Assembly (NCBI GenBank): GCA_018920315.1
Contig: JAHLMP010000004.1
Coordinates: 2,753 to 64,617, forward strand
DNA: 61,865 nt
Origin: Candidatus Aenigmatarchaeota archaeon
GTDB lineage: Archaea > Aenigmatarchaeota > Aenigmatarchaeia > GW2011-AR5 > JAHLMP01
Direction of reading: 5' to 3'
Of this stretch, positions 48,268 through 58,590 are shown piece after piece. The notes under the pieces are model-generated. The model saw only the letters and a program-made list of their open reading frames with translations. It was not told where the DNA came from and did no database searches. Numbering within the stretch: the stretch's first letter is position 1; each line of letters begins with the position of its first letter. The position numbers and the translations under genes are program-made.

Positions 48268-50490
48268 CTAAATAGCTGCAATAAAAACTAGAATAAAGAA
48301 TGCAAAAACAGAAAGCAAATAAAAATTATGTAAAAAGTTTTTATAAAATATTTTTAAATTTTCTCGATTGTTTTCTTCTATTTCAACTTCGAATGCATTT
48401 GCAATATCCAAAATATTTATGCTATTGCTTTTGTTAGACATCCAATTGCTAGAATATCTAGAAGAAAAAACAACTAAGCAAACTCTTTTACTCTTGCTAT
48501 CGCTCTTGTTCTCGGTATTTTTTAAGATCAAATTTATTTCGTACTCTATCGGAGATATCTTTTTATATTCTATAGAAACATCATTGCATTCATAATTTTT
48601 ATATTCTTTATTTTTATCTTCTTTAGAAAAAACAAGCTTGCTAATATCTTCATATTTAGAAATTCTCAAAATATCTTCCCAGTTTTCCGCTTTTAAAATA
48701 TCTTTAGCGATGTAAATCTTTCCTCTATATTTATTGTTCTTAAAGATGATGAAATTTTCTGTTTCTTTAACAATTTCCAAATCTTTTTGATCTTTTAGCC
48801 AAAGATAATTTTTCCAATCTACTTCTTTCGTTAATAATATATACTTTACGTTTACTAAAGAGATTAGTTCTCCAAAATTGTCTATCTCAGAGCTTTTGGA
48901 CAATAGAAGCTCTATATATCTTAATATAGCATTAGATGTTTGCGAGTAAATTCCACCAGCTTCTATATTCTCAGCTGAGATTATCGGTTTTTCAAAGAAA
49001 GTTCTTGCTGGATTTGCAATTCTCTTATCATAATTTTCTATCCATTTAAAATCCATATAAAGATGCCAAGGAAAGAATATAACATTAAAATCTTCTTCAT
49101 CGTTTTTCAAGAAATCGTTAACCTCATACCAATCCTTTGGATAGTTAGTTGGTTTTAAGTAGTTATTAAATCCAAAGAGCATTGTGTAAGAGTAAATTAT
49201 AGGAAGAGTAATAATTACAAATATGAGAAGATACTTCAAAAATAGTATTGCTTTTATGTCCCTTGATCTTTTTATTCCTATTTTAATTTTTTCCAATGGG
49301 TTTAATAAATCGCTTATCCCTATTCCTCCAAAATAAGAGTAAAAAAGACAGAGAATAGCCAATAGCTTATGAGGTTCTCTTAATCCCATCAAAAATTCAA
49401 ATCTTGAATAGAGAAGTTTAATTATATTCTCTAAAGGTTGATAACCTATTCCAATGGCTATTATAGAGGAAATTACAGTAACTAATAAGAAAGCATACTT
49501 TCTTTTATTCTTAAAAACTAAAAATCCATGAACAGATAAGAAAAGTATTACGAAGAAGATCAATGGCCAAAGGCTTATATGATATTTTGCATAATCATAG
49601 CCACCTCTCCAGAAGCCATGTAGTGAAATTGTGTTGAAAATTGTGTTAAATTCAAGAGATGGTTTTGAGCTAAATAGCTCTAAATCAAGCTCAGAGAATT
49701 GCTCTATTTTATAATGAGGCGAGGTTTCTCCGGAAATAGGAACTATCCAGTAAAAGTTAAGCGCAAAAAATAAGATGAATGTAAATAAATAGCTTAAGGT
49801 TAAAACCTTTTTGATTTCCTTCTTTGTTTCCATAAAAAAATCCAAAACAAAAAATACCAGCAAAGAGCCAAGAATAATAGGCAAATAATGGGTAGTTGCT
49901 ATGCAAATTGTTGCAAGGATAGAAAGCTTTGCTGCGCTTTTTATCGGAACATTTGAAAAAGTATTCGAAAATATCTTTTCTTTTTGTTTTATCTTAATAC
50001 ATTCTTTGATTCTTTTAGAAAAATCCATTAATGATTTAAAGAAAAGAGGAAGAAATGCATAAGATAATAGAAGATATGTATGACCTGCTAAAAATCTAAC
50101 ATAAGTGAATGGATTTATCATATATAAAATTCCTGCAAATAGCTTTCCCGTCTTTTTAGTTGGACAAGCATAGTAAGCTGCTGCTCCTGAAAAGAATAAT
50201 AAAAACAAAAAGAATATCTTTTGAAAAACTTCTACAGAAAAGATGCTACCAAAAATAAAAAGAGAAAACATGTATAAGAGATTAGGAATTGGCAAAGTTG
50301 TTAAAAATATTCCATCATTATCTTCAGAAAATCCTAAAAGATAATCGAAAAAGATGCTTTTTGCGTTTTCATGAGTTACATGATCTAAAGTAAATATATA
50401 GCCCTTAGAAAATAAAGGAAGCATTACTAGCAATGAAATGAAAAATATAATTAGATATCCATCATAACTAACAAAAAAATCTCTTCTCAT
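48268..50490 (-). CDS. large polytopic membrane protein, probable GT-C/YfhO-like surface glycan or membrane protein
   Basis: About 11-13 hydrophobic segments, soluble C-terminal domain, next to flippase and glycosyltransferases. Confidence 0.5.
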   Translation of the reverse strand: MRRDFFVSYDGYLIIFFISLLVMLPLFSKGYIFTLDHVTHENAKSIFFDYLLGFSEDNDGIFLTTLPIPNLLYMFSLFIFGSIFSVEVFQKIFFLFLLFFSGAAAYYACPTKKTGKLFAGILYMINPFTYVRFLAGHTYLLLSYAFLPLFFKSLMDFSKRIKECIKIKQKEKIFSNTFSNVPIKSAAKLSILATICIATTHYLPIILGSLLVFFVLDFFMETKKEIKKVLTLSYLFTFILFFALNFYWIVPISGETSPHYKIEQFSELDLELFSSKPSLEFNTIFNTISLHGFWRGGYDYAKYHISLWPLIFFVILFLSVHGFLVFKNKRKYAFLLVTVISSIIAIGIGYQPLENIIKLLYSRFEFLMGLREPHKLLAILCLFYSYFGGIGISDLLNPLEKIKIGIKRSRDIKAILFLKYLLIFVIITLPIIYSYTMLFGFNNYLKPTNYPKDWYEVNDFLKNDEEDFNVIFFPWHLYMDFKWIENYDKRIANPARTFFEKPIISAENIEAGGIYSQTSNAILRYIELLLSKSSEIDNFGELISLVNVKYILLTKEVDWKNYLWLKDQKDLEIVKETENFIIFKNNKYRGKIYIAKDILKAENWEDILRISKYEDISKLVFSKEDKNKEYKNYECNDVSIEYKKISPIEYEINLILKNTENKSDSKSKRVCLVVFSSRYSSNWMSNKSNSINILDIANAFEVEIEENNRENLKIFYKNFLHNFYLLSVFAFFILVFIAAI

Positions 50491-50510
50491 AATCTATTTT
50501 AATTTCTTCA

Positions 50511-51812
50511 TTGTTAAAAAATCAAAATATGGACAATAAGATTTCTATAATGGATAAAATTTCTATAGCTGAGCTTAGAAAAAAGGTTGATAATTTCTTA
50601 GATAAAGATGATATGCTTTTAAGACATGGCCTAGCGATTGCTTTTGCAAATACTCTTGCAATGCTTATAAACTATTTTTATCAGCTTATTACTGGTAGAT
50701 TACTTGGACCTGCTAGTTATAGTATTTTTGGAAGCTTGGTAGCAATAACTTATATCTTTTCTGTTTTTGGTGGAGTAATAAATACTAGCATTGCTAAATT
50801 TTGCTCTGATTATAAAGATGATTATGGAAAGATAAAAACAATCTTTCTAAGATATTCACTCAAGCTTCTTTTGATAAGCCTTTTTTCCTTTGCAATATTT
50901 TATCTTTTGGCACCGCTAATTAGTAGAACTTTGGGAATAGAATCCCATATGCTAATCATTATGATAGGAATTCTAATTCCAATCTCTTTTTTATTCTCTT
51001 TATTCTCTGGAATAATGCGTGGCTTACAAATGTTTTATAAATATTCTATATTAACTATCTTGCACCCAATATTAAAGTTCGCAATAGGAATACCTTTATT
51101 GATTCTTGGTTTTGGCGTTTTCGGAGCTTTGTTTGGATTTGTTTCTTCTTCTATTTTAATCTGTATTCTTAGCTTTTTGTTTCTAACATTTCTTTTAACT
51201 TCAGAATCAAAGAAGGTTGAAAGCAGAGAAATAATAAAATATTCATTTCCTGTTCTTATAATCTCTTTATGCATTATTGCGATGATAAACTTAGATATAA
51301 TTATAGTAAAAGCAATTTTTTCAGAAACTGAAGCAGGATTTTATATTGCATCTTCAACTTTAATGAAGGCGATATTTTGGATAGCTGGCTCTATAATATT
51401 TGTAATGTTTCCAAAGATATCATCTAATAAAGAGAAAGCAAAAGATATTTTGAAAAGCACTTTGCTATATATTATTTCATTCTCAATAATAGTTCTAATT
51501 TTTGTTGCTTTATTTTCAGATTTTGCAGCTATATTTACTTTTGGAAAAGAATTTTCAGGTGCTTCTCCTCTTCTCTTGCCTTTTGGCATCGCTATTTTAA
51601 TAGTTTCTTTGAATCAAGTTATAGCGAATTATAGCTTAGCGATAGGAGAGAATGTAACATTTAGTTCATTGTCATTCATAATATTCTCTATAATTCAATT
51701 CTTGCTGATCTATCTTCTTCATTCCTCTTTGCTTATGGTAATATATGATATCATTATCGCTAATCTAATGCTTTTCATTTTGCTCTCTTTCAAAATGAAG
51801 ATTTTCAAGTAA
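50511..51812 (+). CDS. polysaccharide flippase (MOP/Wzx-like)
   Basis: AIAFANTLAMLINYFYQLITGRLLGPASYSIFGSLVAITYI and repeated TM segments. Confidence 0.88.
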   Translation: MLKNQNMDNKISIMDKISIAELRKKVDNFLDKDDMLLRHGLAIAFANTLAMLINYFYQLITGRLLGPASYSIFGSLVAITYIFSVFGGVINTSIAKFCSDYKDDYGKIKTIFLRYSLKLLLISLFSFAIFYLLAPLISRTLGIESHMLIIMIGILIPISFLFSLFSGIMRGLQMFYKYSILTILHPILKFAIGIPLLILGFGVFGALFGFVSSSILICILSFLFLTFLLTSESKKVESREIIKYSFPVLIISLCIIAMINLDIIIVKAIFSETEAGFYIASSTLMKAIFWIAGSIIFVMFPKISSNKEKAKDILKSTLLYIISFSIIVLIFVALFSDFAAIFTFGKEFSGASPLLLPFGIAILIVSLNQVIANYSLAIGENVTFSSLSFIIFSIIQFLLIYLLHSSLLMVIYDIIIANLMLFILLSFKMKIFK

Positions 51813-52736
51813 GTGCTCTATATGAAAGAACTTTCTGTAATAATACCAGCATATAATGAAGAGAAGAGGATAAGAAAAACTATAGAAAATGTAATAAAAT
51901 ATCTGAGAGGTATTACAAAAGATTTGGAAGTTATTGTTGTAGATGATGGTTCTTCTGACAATACTTATAAAATCGCTAAATCCTTAGAAAGAAAATCTCC
52001 AAATCTAAAGGTTGTTGGTTATGAAAAAAATAAGGGCAAAGGATATGCGATAAAATATGGACTAAAGTTTGCAACTAAGGATTTAGTTGTCTTTATAGAT
52101 GCTGACTCGGAGATAGACCCAAAAAGGATAAAGCTTTTTTATGATTATATGGAAAGAAACAAAGCAGACATAGTAATAGGAAGCAAAAGACATCCCCTCT
52201 CTAAAATAGAATACTATCCTAGAATGAGAAAACTTCTTAGCAGCTTTTATAATATTTTTCTAAGATTTTTGTTTCACATAAAAATAAAGGATACTCAAAC
52301 TGGGTTGAAACTATCAAGAAAAGATGCATTGAAAACCATATTTCCTTTGCTTCGAGTAAAGCGCTTTGCATTTGATGTTGAGTTATTATGCTACGCCAAT
52401 TTTCTTGGATTTAAGGTTATAGAAGCTCCTATAACTTTAAAATTCTCAAAGAAAAGATGGGGAAGAGTAAATCTAAGAATGCTTATGAATATTTTTTTCG
52501 ATACTATGGCAATAGCTTATCGATTTTACATTCTAAAAAGATATACTATAATTTTAAGAGATACCTTCATCCTATTCTCTATAATTATGGGGAGCATTTA
52601 TTTGTATAAAACCCTTTTCAATCCGCTTTTATTTCCTACTATTGGAACAAAAACTATAGTAGTATTATTATCTTTGTTGATATTTCTCATAGTTCTAAAT
52701 CTTCCATACGAAGCGTTTTCAAGAAAATTCGATTGA
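51813..52736 (+). CDS. GT2 family dolichyl-phosphate glucosyltransferase-like
   Basis: LSVIIPAYNEEKRIRKTIENVIKYL, VVDDGSSDNTYKIA, FIDADSEIDP, KDTQTGLKLSRKDA. Confidence 0.9.
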   Translation: MLYMKELSVIIPAYNEEKRIRKTIENVIKYLRGITKDLEVIVVDDGSSDNTYKIAKSLERKSPNLKVVGYEKNKGKGYAIKYGLKFATKDLVVFIDADSEIDPKRIKLFYDYMERNKADIVIGSKRHPLSKIEYYPRMRKLLSSFYNIFLRFLFHIKIKDTQTGLKLSRKDALKTIFPLLRVKRFAFDVELLCYANFLGFKVIEAPITLKFSKKRWGRVNLRMLMNIFFDTMAIAYRFYILKRYTIILRDTFILFSIIMGSIYLYKTLFNPLLFPTIGTKTIVVLLSLLIFLIVLNLPYEAFSRKFD

Positions 52737-52801
52737 AGGATAGATTATGAAGATATTGATCTTAAAATAGTAAGATATAAAAATATTATAAAAAAGTATT
52801 T

Positions 52802-52829
52802 ATATCATAATGTACTAAATATATGATAT
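52802..52829. promoter_or_regulatory. inverted repeat ATATCATA-N12-TATGATAT in the abiEi promoter
   Basis: Perfect 8-bp arms between TATA-like region and start codon at 52840. Confidence 0.55.
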
Positions 52830-52839
52830 TGTGATATAA

Positions 52840-53472
52840 ATGAAAAAATCAGAAATGATAATGAAAAAGTTATGGATGAGTGGAAAGAAATTTGTAAAAT
52901 CGGATGAGATTAAAGCTATTTCCAAGGAGCTTAAAATAAATTACGAAAGTATATTACGCTACCTTTTGGCAAGGCACTCTCTCATAAGAATTTTTAAAGG
53001 AATATTTTATGTTAAATCACCAGAAGAAATAAAATTAGAGATAATGTATGAAAATCCATTTAACTTGGTTGCTAAAGGTTTATTTATAAAGGGTATAAAA
53101 AGATGGTATTTTGGCCTATATACAGCTTTGGTCATGAATAACATTACTCATGAATATTTTACAGTAAATTATGTCATCAATGATAGTATTTTCAGGGCAA
53201 ATGAAATAGAAATCGCTGGCTATAGTTTTAAATTTATAAAAGTAAAACCATCTTTGATTTTTGGTATAAAAGAAAAAGAAAATTTAAGATACTCTGACTT
53301 GGAAAAAACAATTCTAGATTTTGTTTATCTTTGGAGATATAGAAGCGTGCCAAAAGAGAGAATATTGGTTAACATTTCTGATCTTGTAGAAAAAGCTTCG
53401 AAAAGTAAATTGCTTGAATACTCTAAAAAATATCCATTAACGATTAGGAAAATTATCGATGAATTGTTATGA
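52840..53472 (+). CDS. AbiEi-like antitoxin / N-terminal HTH regulator
   Basis: wHTH N-terminus, YFGLYTALVMNNITHEYFTVNYVI, followed by AbiEii-like gene with 4-nt overlap. Confidence 0.78.
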   Translation: MKKSEMIMKKLWMSGKKFVKSDEIKAISKELKINYESILRYLLARHSLIRIFKGIFYVKSPEEIKLEIMYENPFNLVAKGLFIKGIKRWYFGLYTALVMNNITHEYFTVNYVINDSIFRANEIEIAGYSFKFIKVKPSLIFGIKEKENLRYSDLEKTILDFVYLWRYRSVPKERILVNISDLVEKASKSKLLEYSKKYPLTIRKIIDELL

Positions 53473-54377
53473 AGGAATTTATAGAAGCTGTAAGCAGGAA
53501 AATTAATGCAAGAACAGATTTAATAGAAAGAGATATTTTACTTCACCAAATACTTCTAGATTTATCTAAAACTAAGTTTGCTAATGAATTTGCATTTAAA
53601 GGAGGTAGCTGTCTTATGAAATATTATCTTGGCTATTTTAGATTTTCTATTGATCTGGATTTCACATTCATTAATCAAAATATTTTTAGTAATTTATCAA
53701 AAAAAGAGATAAGAAGAAGATTATCAGAAAAGATAGATGAAATTGGTAATATTTTTGAAGATATAGCTGAAAGAAGAGGACTGGATTTCAAATGCGATAA
53801 GAAAAATAGAAGATATGTTGAATTTGGAGGAGGTAATAAATTCTTAACTTTCAAGATTTGGTTTAACTCACGATTTATTGGAGAAACCTTCATAAAAATT
53901 CAAATCAATTTTATTGAAAAAATAATATTTCCTATTAAGAAGGTTTTGCTAAAATCTTTGTTAGATGAGTCAAAAGAACTGCAATTTTTATTTCCTGATA
54001 TTTATGATGAATACACCACGAAAGTAAGATTTAATGTCTATGACATCAGAGAAATCTTCTGTGAAAAGATAAGAGCTATTTTAACTCGAAATGGAATTAA
54101 GGAAAGAGATTTCATAGATGTTTACTTGATCTCGAAAAAATTTAATATCAAATATACTGATATGAGAGATAAAATTTTAGAGAAAACTAGATTTATTCTG
54201 AAACTCTATGAAAAGTATAGAGATAACTTGAAGAAAAATCTTAGAATTTTCTCAATTGAGAATTTCCCTTTTGGATCAGAGGATTATCTTTTACTGATAA
54301 AGATTGACAAAAAAGAGTTTTATCAATTTGTCGAAGAATTTATAGTTTATTTAAAGGAAATTGGAACGATAGTATGA
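53469..54377 (+). CDS. AbiEii-like nucleotidyltransferase toxin
   Basis: FANEFAFKGGSCLMKYYLGYFRFSIDLDFTF nucleotidyltransferase motif; EIFCEKIRAILTRNGIKERDFIDVYLI. Confidence 0.85.
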   Translation: MKEFIEAVSRKINARTDLIERDILLHQILLDLSKTKFANEFAFKGGSCLMKYYLGYFRFSIDLDFTFINQNIFSNLSKKEIRRRLSEKIDEIGNIFEDIAERRGLDFKCDKKNRRYVEFGGGNKFLTFKIWFNSRFIGETFIKIQINFIEKIIFPIKKVLLKSLLDESKELQFLFPDIYDEYTTKVRFNVYDIREIFCEKIRAILTRNGIKERDFIDVYLISKKFNIKYTDMRDKILEKTRFILKLYEKYRDNLKKNLRIFSIENFPFGSEDYLLLIKIDKKEFYQFVEEFIVYLKEIGTIV

Positions 54378-55489
54378 AAATCCTAATATTCAATTGGAGA
54401 GATATAAAAAATCCAGAACATGGGGGTGCAGAAATATTTACTCATGAAATTTTTAAGAGAATCACTAAAATGGGACATGAGGTTACGATATTTTCGAGTG
54501 AATTCAAAGGTTGTAAGAAAGAAGAATTCATAGATAGCATAAGAATAATAAGAGCTGGGGGAAGGTATTCTGTTTATATAAAGGCAAGAAAGTATTACAA
54601 CAATTTCTTTTCTAAGGAGAGCTATGATGTAATAATAGATGAGATAAATACATTGCCTTTCTTTACACCAAGCTTTGTAAAAAAAGGAGAATATATAATA
54701 GCGCTAATTCATCAACTTGCAAGAGAGTATTGGTTTTACGAAACTTTTTTTCCGATAAATTTTATAGGGTATTATATTTTGGAGAATAGTATCTTAAAAA
54801 AATATGTAGAAATACCAACAGTAACCGTTTCTAATTCTACAAAGAATGATTTATTGAATTTAGGATTTAAAAATGTTTTTATAGTATCTGAAGGAATAAG
54901 CTTTCATCCATTAAGAAAAATTCCAGATAAGAGCGAGAAACCAACAATAATATATCTAGGAAGATTAAAAAGAGCCAAAAGAGTTGAGCACGTAATAAAA
55001 GCATTTAATATTGTTGAGAAAAAAATACCAAAAGCTAAGCTTTGGATAGTTGGTTCAGGTTATTTGAGAACTCATTTAGAAAAGATTTCTAATAAAAAAG
55101 TAACGTTTTTTGGTCATGTAAATGAAAAGAAAAAAATAGATCTACTTTCAAAAGCTTGGATTCTTATAAATCCTTCTATAAGAGAGGGTTGGGGAATAAA
55201 TGTTATAGAAGCAAATGCATGTGGAACTCCTTGCATCGCTTATGATGTTCCTGGACTAAGAGATTCAATAGTTGATGGAAAAACTGGTTTACTTGTCAAA
55301 GAGAATGGAAGCGTAGAGGCCTTAGCCAATGCTATAATAAAAGTTTTGGAAGACGAAAAGTTGAGAAATAAGTTGAGCACGAACGCATTAAGATGGGCAA
55401 GAAGGTTTAGTTGGGATAAAAGTGCGAGAGAGTTTGAGAAGATTATAAAAATGGTTTCAAAAGGAAATATTCAAAAGCCATTTCCATAA
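54374..55489 (+). CDS. GT4-family glycosyltransferase
   Basis: NPEHGGAEIFTHEIFKRITKMGHEVTIFS, TIIYLGRLKRAKRVEHVIKAF, NPSIREGWGINVIEANACGTPCIAYDVPGLRDSI. Confidence 0.93.
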   Translation: MKILIFNWRDIKNPEHGGAEIFTHEIFKRITKMGHEVTIFSSEFKGCKKEEFIDSIRIIRAGGRYSVYIKARKYYNNFFSKESYDVIIDEINTLPFFTPSFVKKGEYIIALIHQLAREYWFYETFFPINFIGYYILENSILKKYVEIPTVTVSNSTKNDLLNLGFKNVFIVSEGISFHPLRKIPDKSEKPTIIYLGRLKRAKRVEHVIKAFNIVEKKIPKAKLWIVGSGYLRTHLEKISNKKVTFFGHVNEKKKIDLLSKAWILINPSIREGWGINVIEANACGTPCIAYDVPGLRDSIVDGKTGLLVKENGSVEALANAIIKVLEDEKLRNKLSTNALRWARRFSWDKSAREFEKIIKMVSKGNIQKPFP

Positions 55490-56764
55490 TGGCTTGAAAA
55501 CAATTTTCTTATTCTCAATTTTAATCTCATCTTCATAATCCCATGTAATTATTAGCAAGTTCTTGCATCTTAACAACTTGCTCGCTTTGAGCAAAGCCTT
55601 AAGCTCTCTTTTTTCTATTTCATCTTTGCTTGAAGCGTAAGTTACTTGAATCAATTGCTTTATTTTCAAGCCTTCTTTTAAAACAAAGTCTACCTCATTT
55701 TGTTGATAATCCTTCCAATAGAAGAAATCTATGCCATTATAGAATTTTGATTTATAAAGAGAAATAGCAACTAAACTCTCTGCTAATCTTCCTATATTTT
55801 CTGAAAATTTAGGTATCAAATTATAAAATCCCAAATCTATCGGAAAAACTTTCTTAGGTTGCTGAACTCTTTCTTTGGTTTTATAGCCAAACTTTTCAAC
55901 AGTAAATAAAAAGAAAGCATTCTCAAAATACTTAGCATAGTTTGACAGCGTCTTCTTACTTTTTTTCAATCCAATACTTTTGAAATAGTTTTCTAACTTA
56001 GATAAAGATATATAATTTCCGAAATTATCCATTATAATCGTCAAGAAATTCTCAAGAAATGCTACACTCTTTATAGAAAATCTTTCTACAATATCTCTAT
56101 AAAAAATAGTCTCCTTATATATTTTTAGTAGTTCGATCTTTTCTTTTTCTCCTTCTTCTTTGACAACATCTGGAAAGCCACCAAAACTTAGATATTCTCT
56201 CAAATTTCTAAGAAGTTTTCCCTTGACTTCTGGTACATTTAAATATTTCGTCTCTACACTCTTGTACTTTAAAAATTCTTTAAAAGAAAATGGAAGAAGT
56301 AAAAGAGATGAATATCTTCCTCTTAGTTGGGTTGCAATTTCTTTAGAAGATAGTTTAGAAGAAGAGCCAGTAACCCAAATGTAGTATTTATTAGAGTTGT
56401 GTAAAGTTCTAATCCAACTTTGCCATTCCTCTAGATTTTGTATTTCATCTAACAATAAAATCAATTTATCATTCTTCTCTTTAAAGACCTCATGCAAAAC
56501 TTTTATGAAAGTGCTATAATCTTTTGGTTTTAGATTCTTCAATCTTATATCTTCGAAATCTATGTAAGCTATGTTTTCCCTTTCATATCCAGAGTTAAGT
56601 AACTCTTTAACTATCTGAAAAAGAAAATATGTCTTTCCAGCTCTTCTAGGACCTATTATTGCTACTATATTTCTCGATAACTTTACTGGATATTCTCTTT
56701 CTATTAGTTCAGGCAAATCTTTTGTTAACCATGAGCTTAAAACTTCTTTTAAATTTGTTTCCAT
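55457..56764 (-). CDS. AAA ATPase with DUF4143-like C-terminus (paralog A)
   Basis: VAIIGPRRAGKTYFLFQIV, LLLDEIQNLEEWQSW, VTGSSSKLSSKEIATQLRGR, NEVDFVLKEGLKIKQLIQVTYASS. Confidence 0.9.
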   Translation of the reverse strand: METNLKEVLSSWLTKDLPELIEREYPVKLSRNIVAIIGPRRAGKTYFLFQIVKELLNSGYERENIAYIDFEDIRLKNLKPKDYSTFIKVLHEVFKEKNDKLILLLDEIQNLEEWQSWIRTLHNSNKYYIWVTGSSSKLSSKEIATQLRGRYSSLLLLPFSFKEFLKYKSVETKYLNVPEVKGKLLRNLREYLSFGGFPDVVKEEGEKEKIELLKIYKETIFYRDIVERFSIKSVAFLENFLTIIMDNFGNYISLSKLENYFKSIGLKKSKKTLSNYAKYFENAFFLFTVEKFGYKTKERVQQPKKVFPIDLGFYNLIPKFSENIGRLAESLVAISLYKSKFYNGIDFFYWKDYQQNEVDFVLKEGLKIKQLIQVTYASSKDEIEKRELKALLKASKLLRCKNLLIITWDYEDEIKIENKKIVFKPLWKWLLNISF

Positions 56765-56776
56765 AAAGTATATTAA

Positions 56777-56804
56777 GGAAACAAATTTATTTAAATATGT
56801 TTCC
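56777..56804. promoter_or_regulatory. inverted repeat GGAAACA-N14-TGTTTCC flanking paralog A TATA-like region
   Basis: Direct reading; TATTTAAATAAA lies in the spacer about 27 nt from ATG. Confidence 0.5.
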
Positions 56805-56862
56805 TGTAAACACCTTTAAAAATATCGGAATGATTATGAGTAGATACAAAATATTTCTTTTT

Positions 56863-56987
56863 TAAAAGGAAATATTCAAAAGCCATTTCCATAATGGCTT
56901 GAAAACAATTTTCTTATTCTCAATTTCAATCTCATCCTCATAATCCCATGTAATTATTGCAAGATTTCCAAACCTTTTCTATTAATA
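56863..56987 (-). pseudogene. truncated relic of a DUF4143 ATPase 3' end
   Basis: Translates as RFGNLAIITWDYEDEIEIENKKIVFKPLWKWLLNISF, matching the C-terminus of the neighbouring paralogs; in-frame stop just upstream. Confidence 0.75.
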
Positions 56988-57097
56988 TATTTAGATTCAA
57001 ATGTTGTTAAAGAGGCTGTTAATAAATGTGAATTAGAAGGTTATGATGCAATAGTATTAATCATAAAAAAACTTTAAATATTCTGAACACAATCATA

Positions 57098-58495
57098 ATG
57101 ATTATGAGTAGATTTCACAATAGAGAGTTTGAAATTAAATTTTTGGAAGATAGATATAAAAGAGATAATTTTGAATTGATAATTGTCTATGGAAGGAGAA
57201 GAATAGGAAAAACAGAATTGATAAAAAATTTCACCAAAAATAAAAAACACATTTATTTTCTTTGTGATAAGAAAGGAACTGAAAGTAACATAAAAAGATT
57301 TAAAACAAAAATTTCTGAACTTTTGGGCGAACCTGTAATAGAGAGTAATGATCTAGAGGAGATATTTTCCTATTTGGTTAAAAAGGTAGGCGAAAAGCTT
57401 GTAATAGTTTTTGACGAATTTTCTTATTTAGTAGAGAAAGATGATGCAATACCTTCTGTATTTTCTCGCGCTATTGATGAAGTGTTAAAATACACAAACC
57501 ATTTTATGATACTTTGTGGTTCAAGCATAAGTATGATGGAAGAGGGCGCTCTTAGTTATAAAAGTCCTTTGTATGGAAGAAAAACAGGACATATTAAGCT
57601 AGATGAGTTGCCATTTTCTTCTTTTTCTTCATTTTTTCCAAAAAATAGTAAGGAAAAAAATATAGAATTTTACTCAATAACAGGAGGTATACCATTTTAC
57701 ATGGAAAAATTCAATGAAAATATTTCTACCTTAGAAAACGTAGAAAATGAAATAGCATCTAGAAAAGGAAGATTGTTTGAAGAAGTAGATTTTATATTAA
57801 AAGAAGAATTGAGAGAACCCGATGTTTACAAAACTGTTATCGAGGGTATTGCAAAAGGTAATACAAAAATTGTAGATATTTCAAACTACACAAGAATAGA
57901 AAGCAATAAATTGACGCGTTATATCAACACCCTTTTAAGATTGGGAATAATAAAAAAAGAGAATATAATAACAGAAAAAAACCCAAAATCTAAAAAGACC
58001 ATTTATTTTGTTGATGACAACTTTTTCAATTTTTATTTCAGATTCATTGAACCTTTCAAATCAGACTTAACAATAGGTGAAATGAATGCATTCAAGAAAA
58101 ATTTTTCCAAGAATTTCAACACCTTTGTCGGAAAAGCATTTGAAAAGCTGGTAAGAAAGGAATTAATAAGATCGTTGAATCTGCCATTTTCTCCGAGTAA
58201 GATTGGAAGGTGGTGGGGTTATTTCAGAAAAGGTGAAAAAAGAGAAACAATCGAGATAGATATTGCTGCAATAGAAGAAAACTCAAAACAAGCTGCTTTT
58301 TTTGAGTGTAAGTGGAAAGATCTAAAGGAAAAGGAGGCTCTAAAAATTCTTGATAAACTAAAAGAAAAATCAAAATTTGTCCAATGGCATAATGAAAAGA
58401 GAAGGGAATATTTTGGCCTAATAGCAAAGAAGATAGAAAATAAAGAGAGATTAAGAAAACAAGGCTATCTTGTTTTTGACTTGAGGGATTTTTAG
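57098..58495 (+). CDS. archaeal ATPase (PF01637-type, COG1672) with DUF234-like C-terminus
   Basis: FHNREFEIKFLEDRY, VYGRRRIGKTELIKNF, IVFDEFSYLVE, GRKTGHIKLDELPF, IDIAAIEENSKQAAFFECKW. Confidence 0.9.
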   Translation: MIMSRFHNREFEIKFLEDRYKRDNFELIIVYGRRRIGKTELIKNFTKNKKHIYFLCDKKGTESNIKRFKTKISELLGEPVIESNDLEEIFSYLVKKVGEKLVIVFDEFSYLVEKDDAIPSVFSRAIDEVLKYTNHFMILCGSSISMMEEGALSYKSPLYGRKTGHIKLDELPFSSFSSFFPKNSKEKNIEFYSITGGIPFYMEKFNENISTLENVENEIASRKGRLFEEVDFILKEELREPDVYKTVIEGIAKGNTKIVDISNYTRIESNKLTRYINTLLRLGIIKKENIITEKNPKSKKTIYFVDDNFFNFYFRFIEPFKSDLTIGEMNAFKKNFSKNFNTFVGKAFEKLVRKELIRSLNLPFSPSKIGRWWGYFRKGEKRETIEIDIAAIEENSKQAAFFECKWKDLKEKEALKILDKLKEKSKFVQWHNEKRREYFGLIAKKIENKERLRKQGYLVFDLRDF

Positions 58496-58590
58496 TTGAA
58501 GCATAGCACTAAATAATTAAGAGGATTATAAAAATAATTGTAAAAAGTAAATTAATGGAAAAGTGGATTTTTGCATGATCTTGAATAGAA

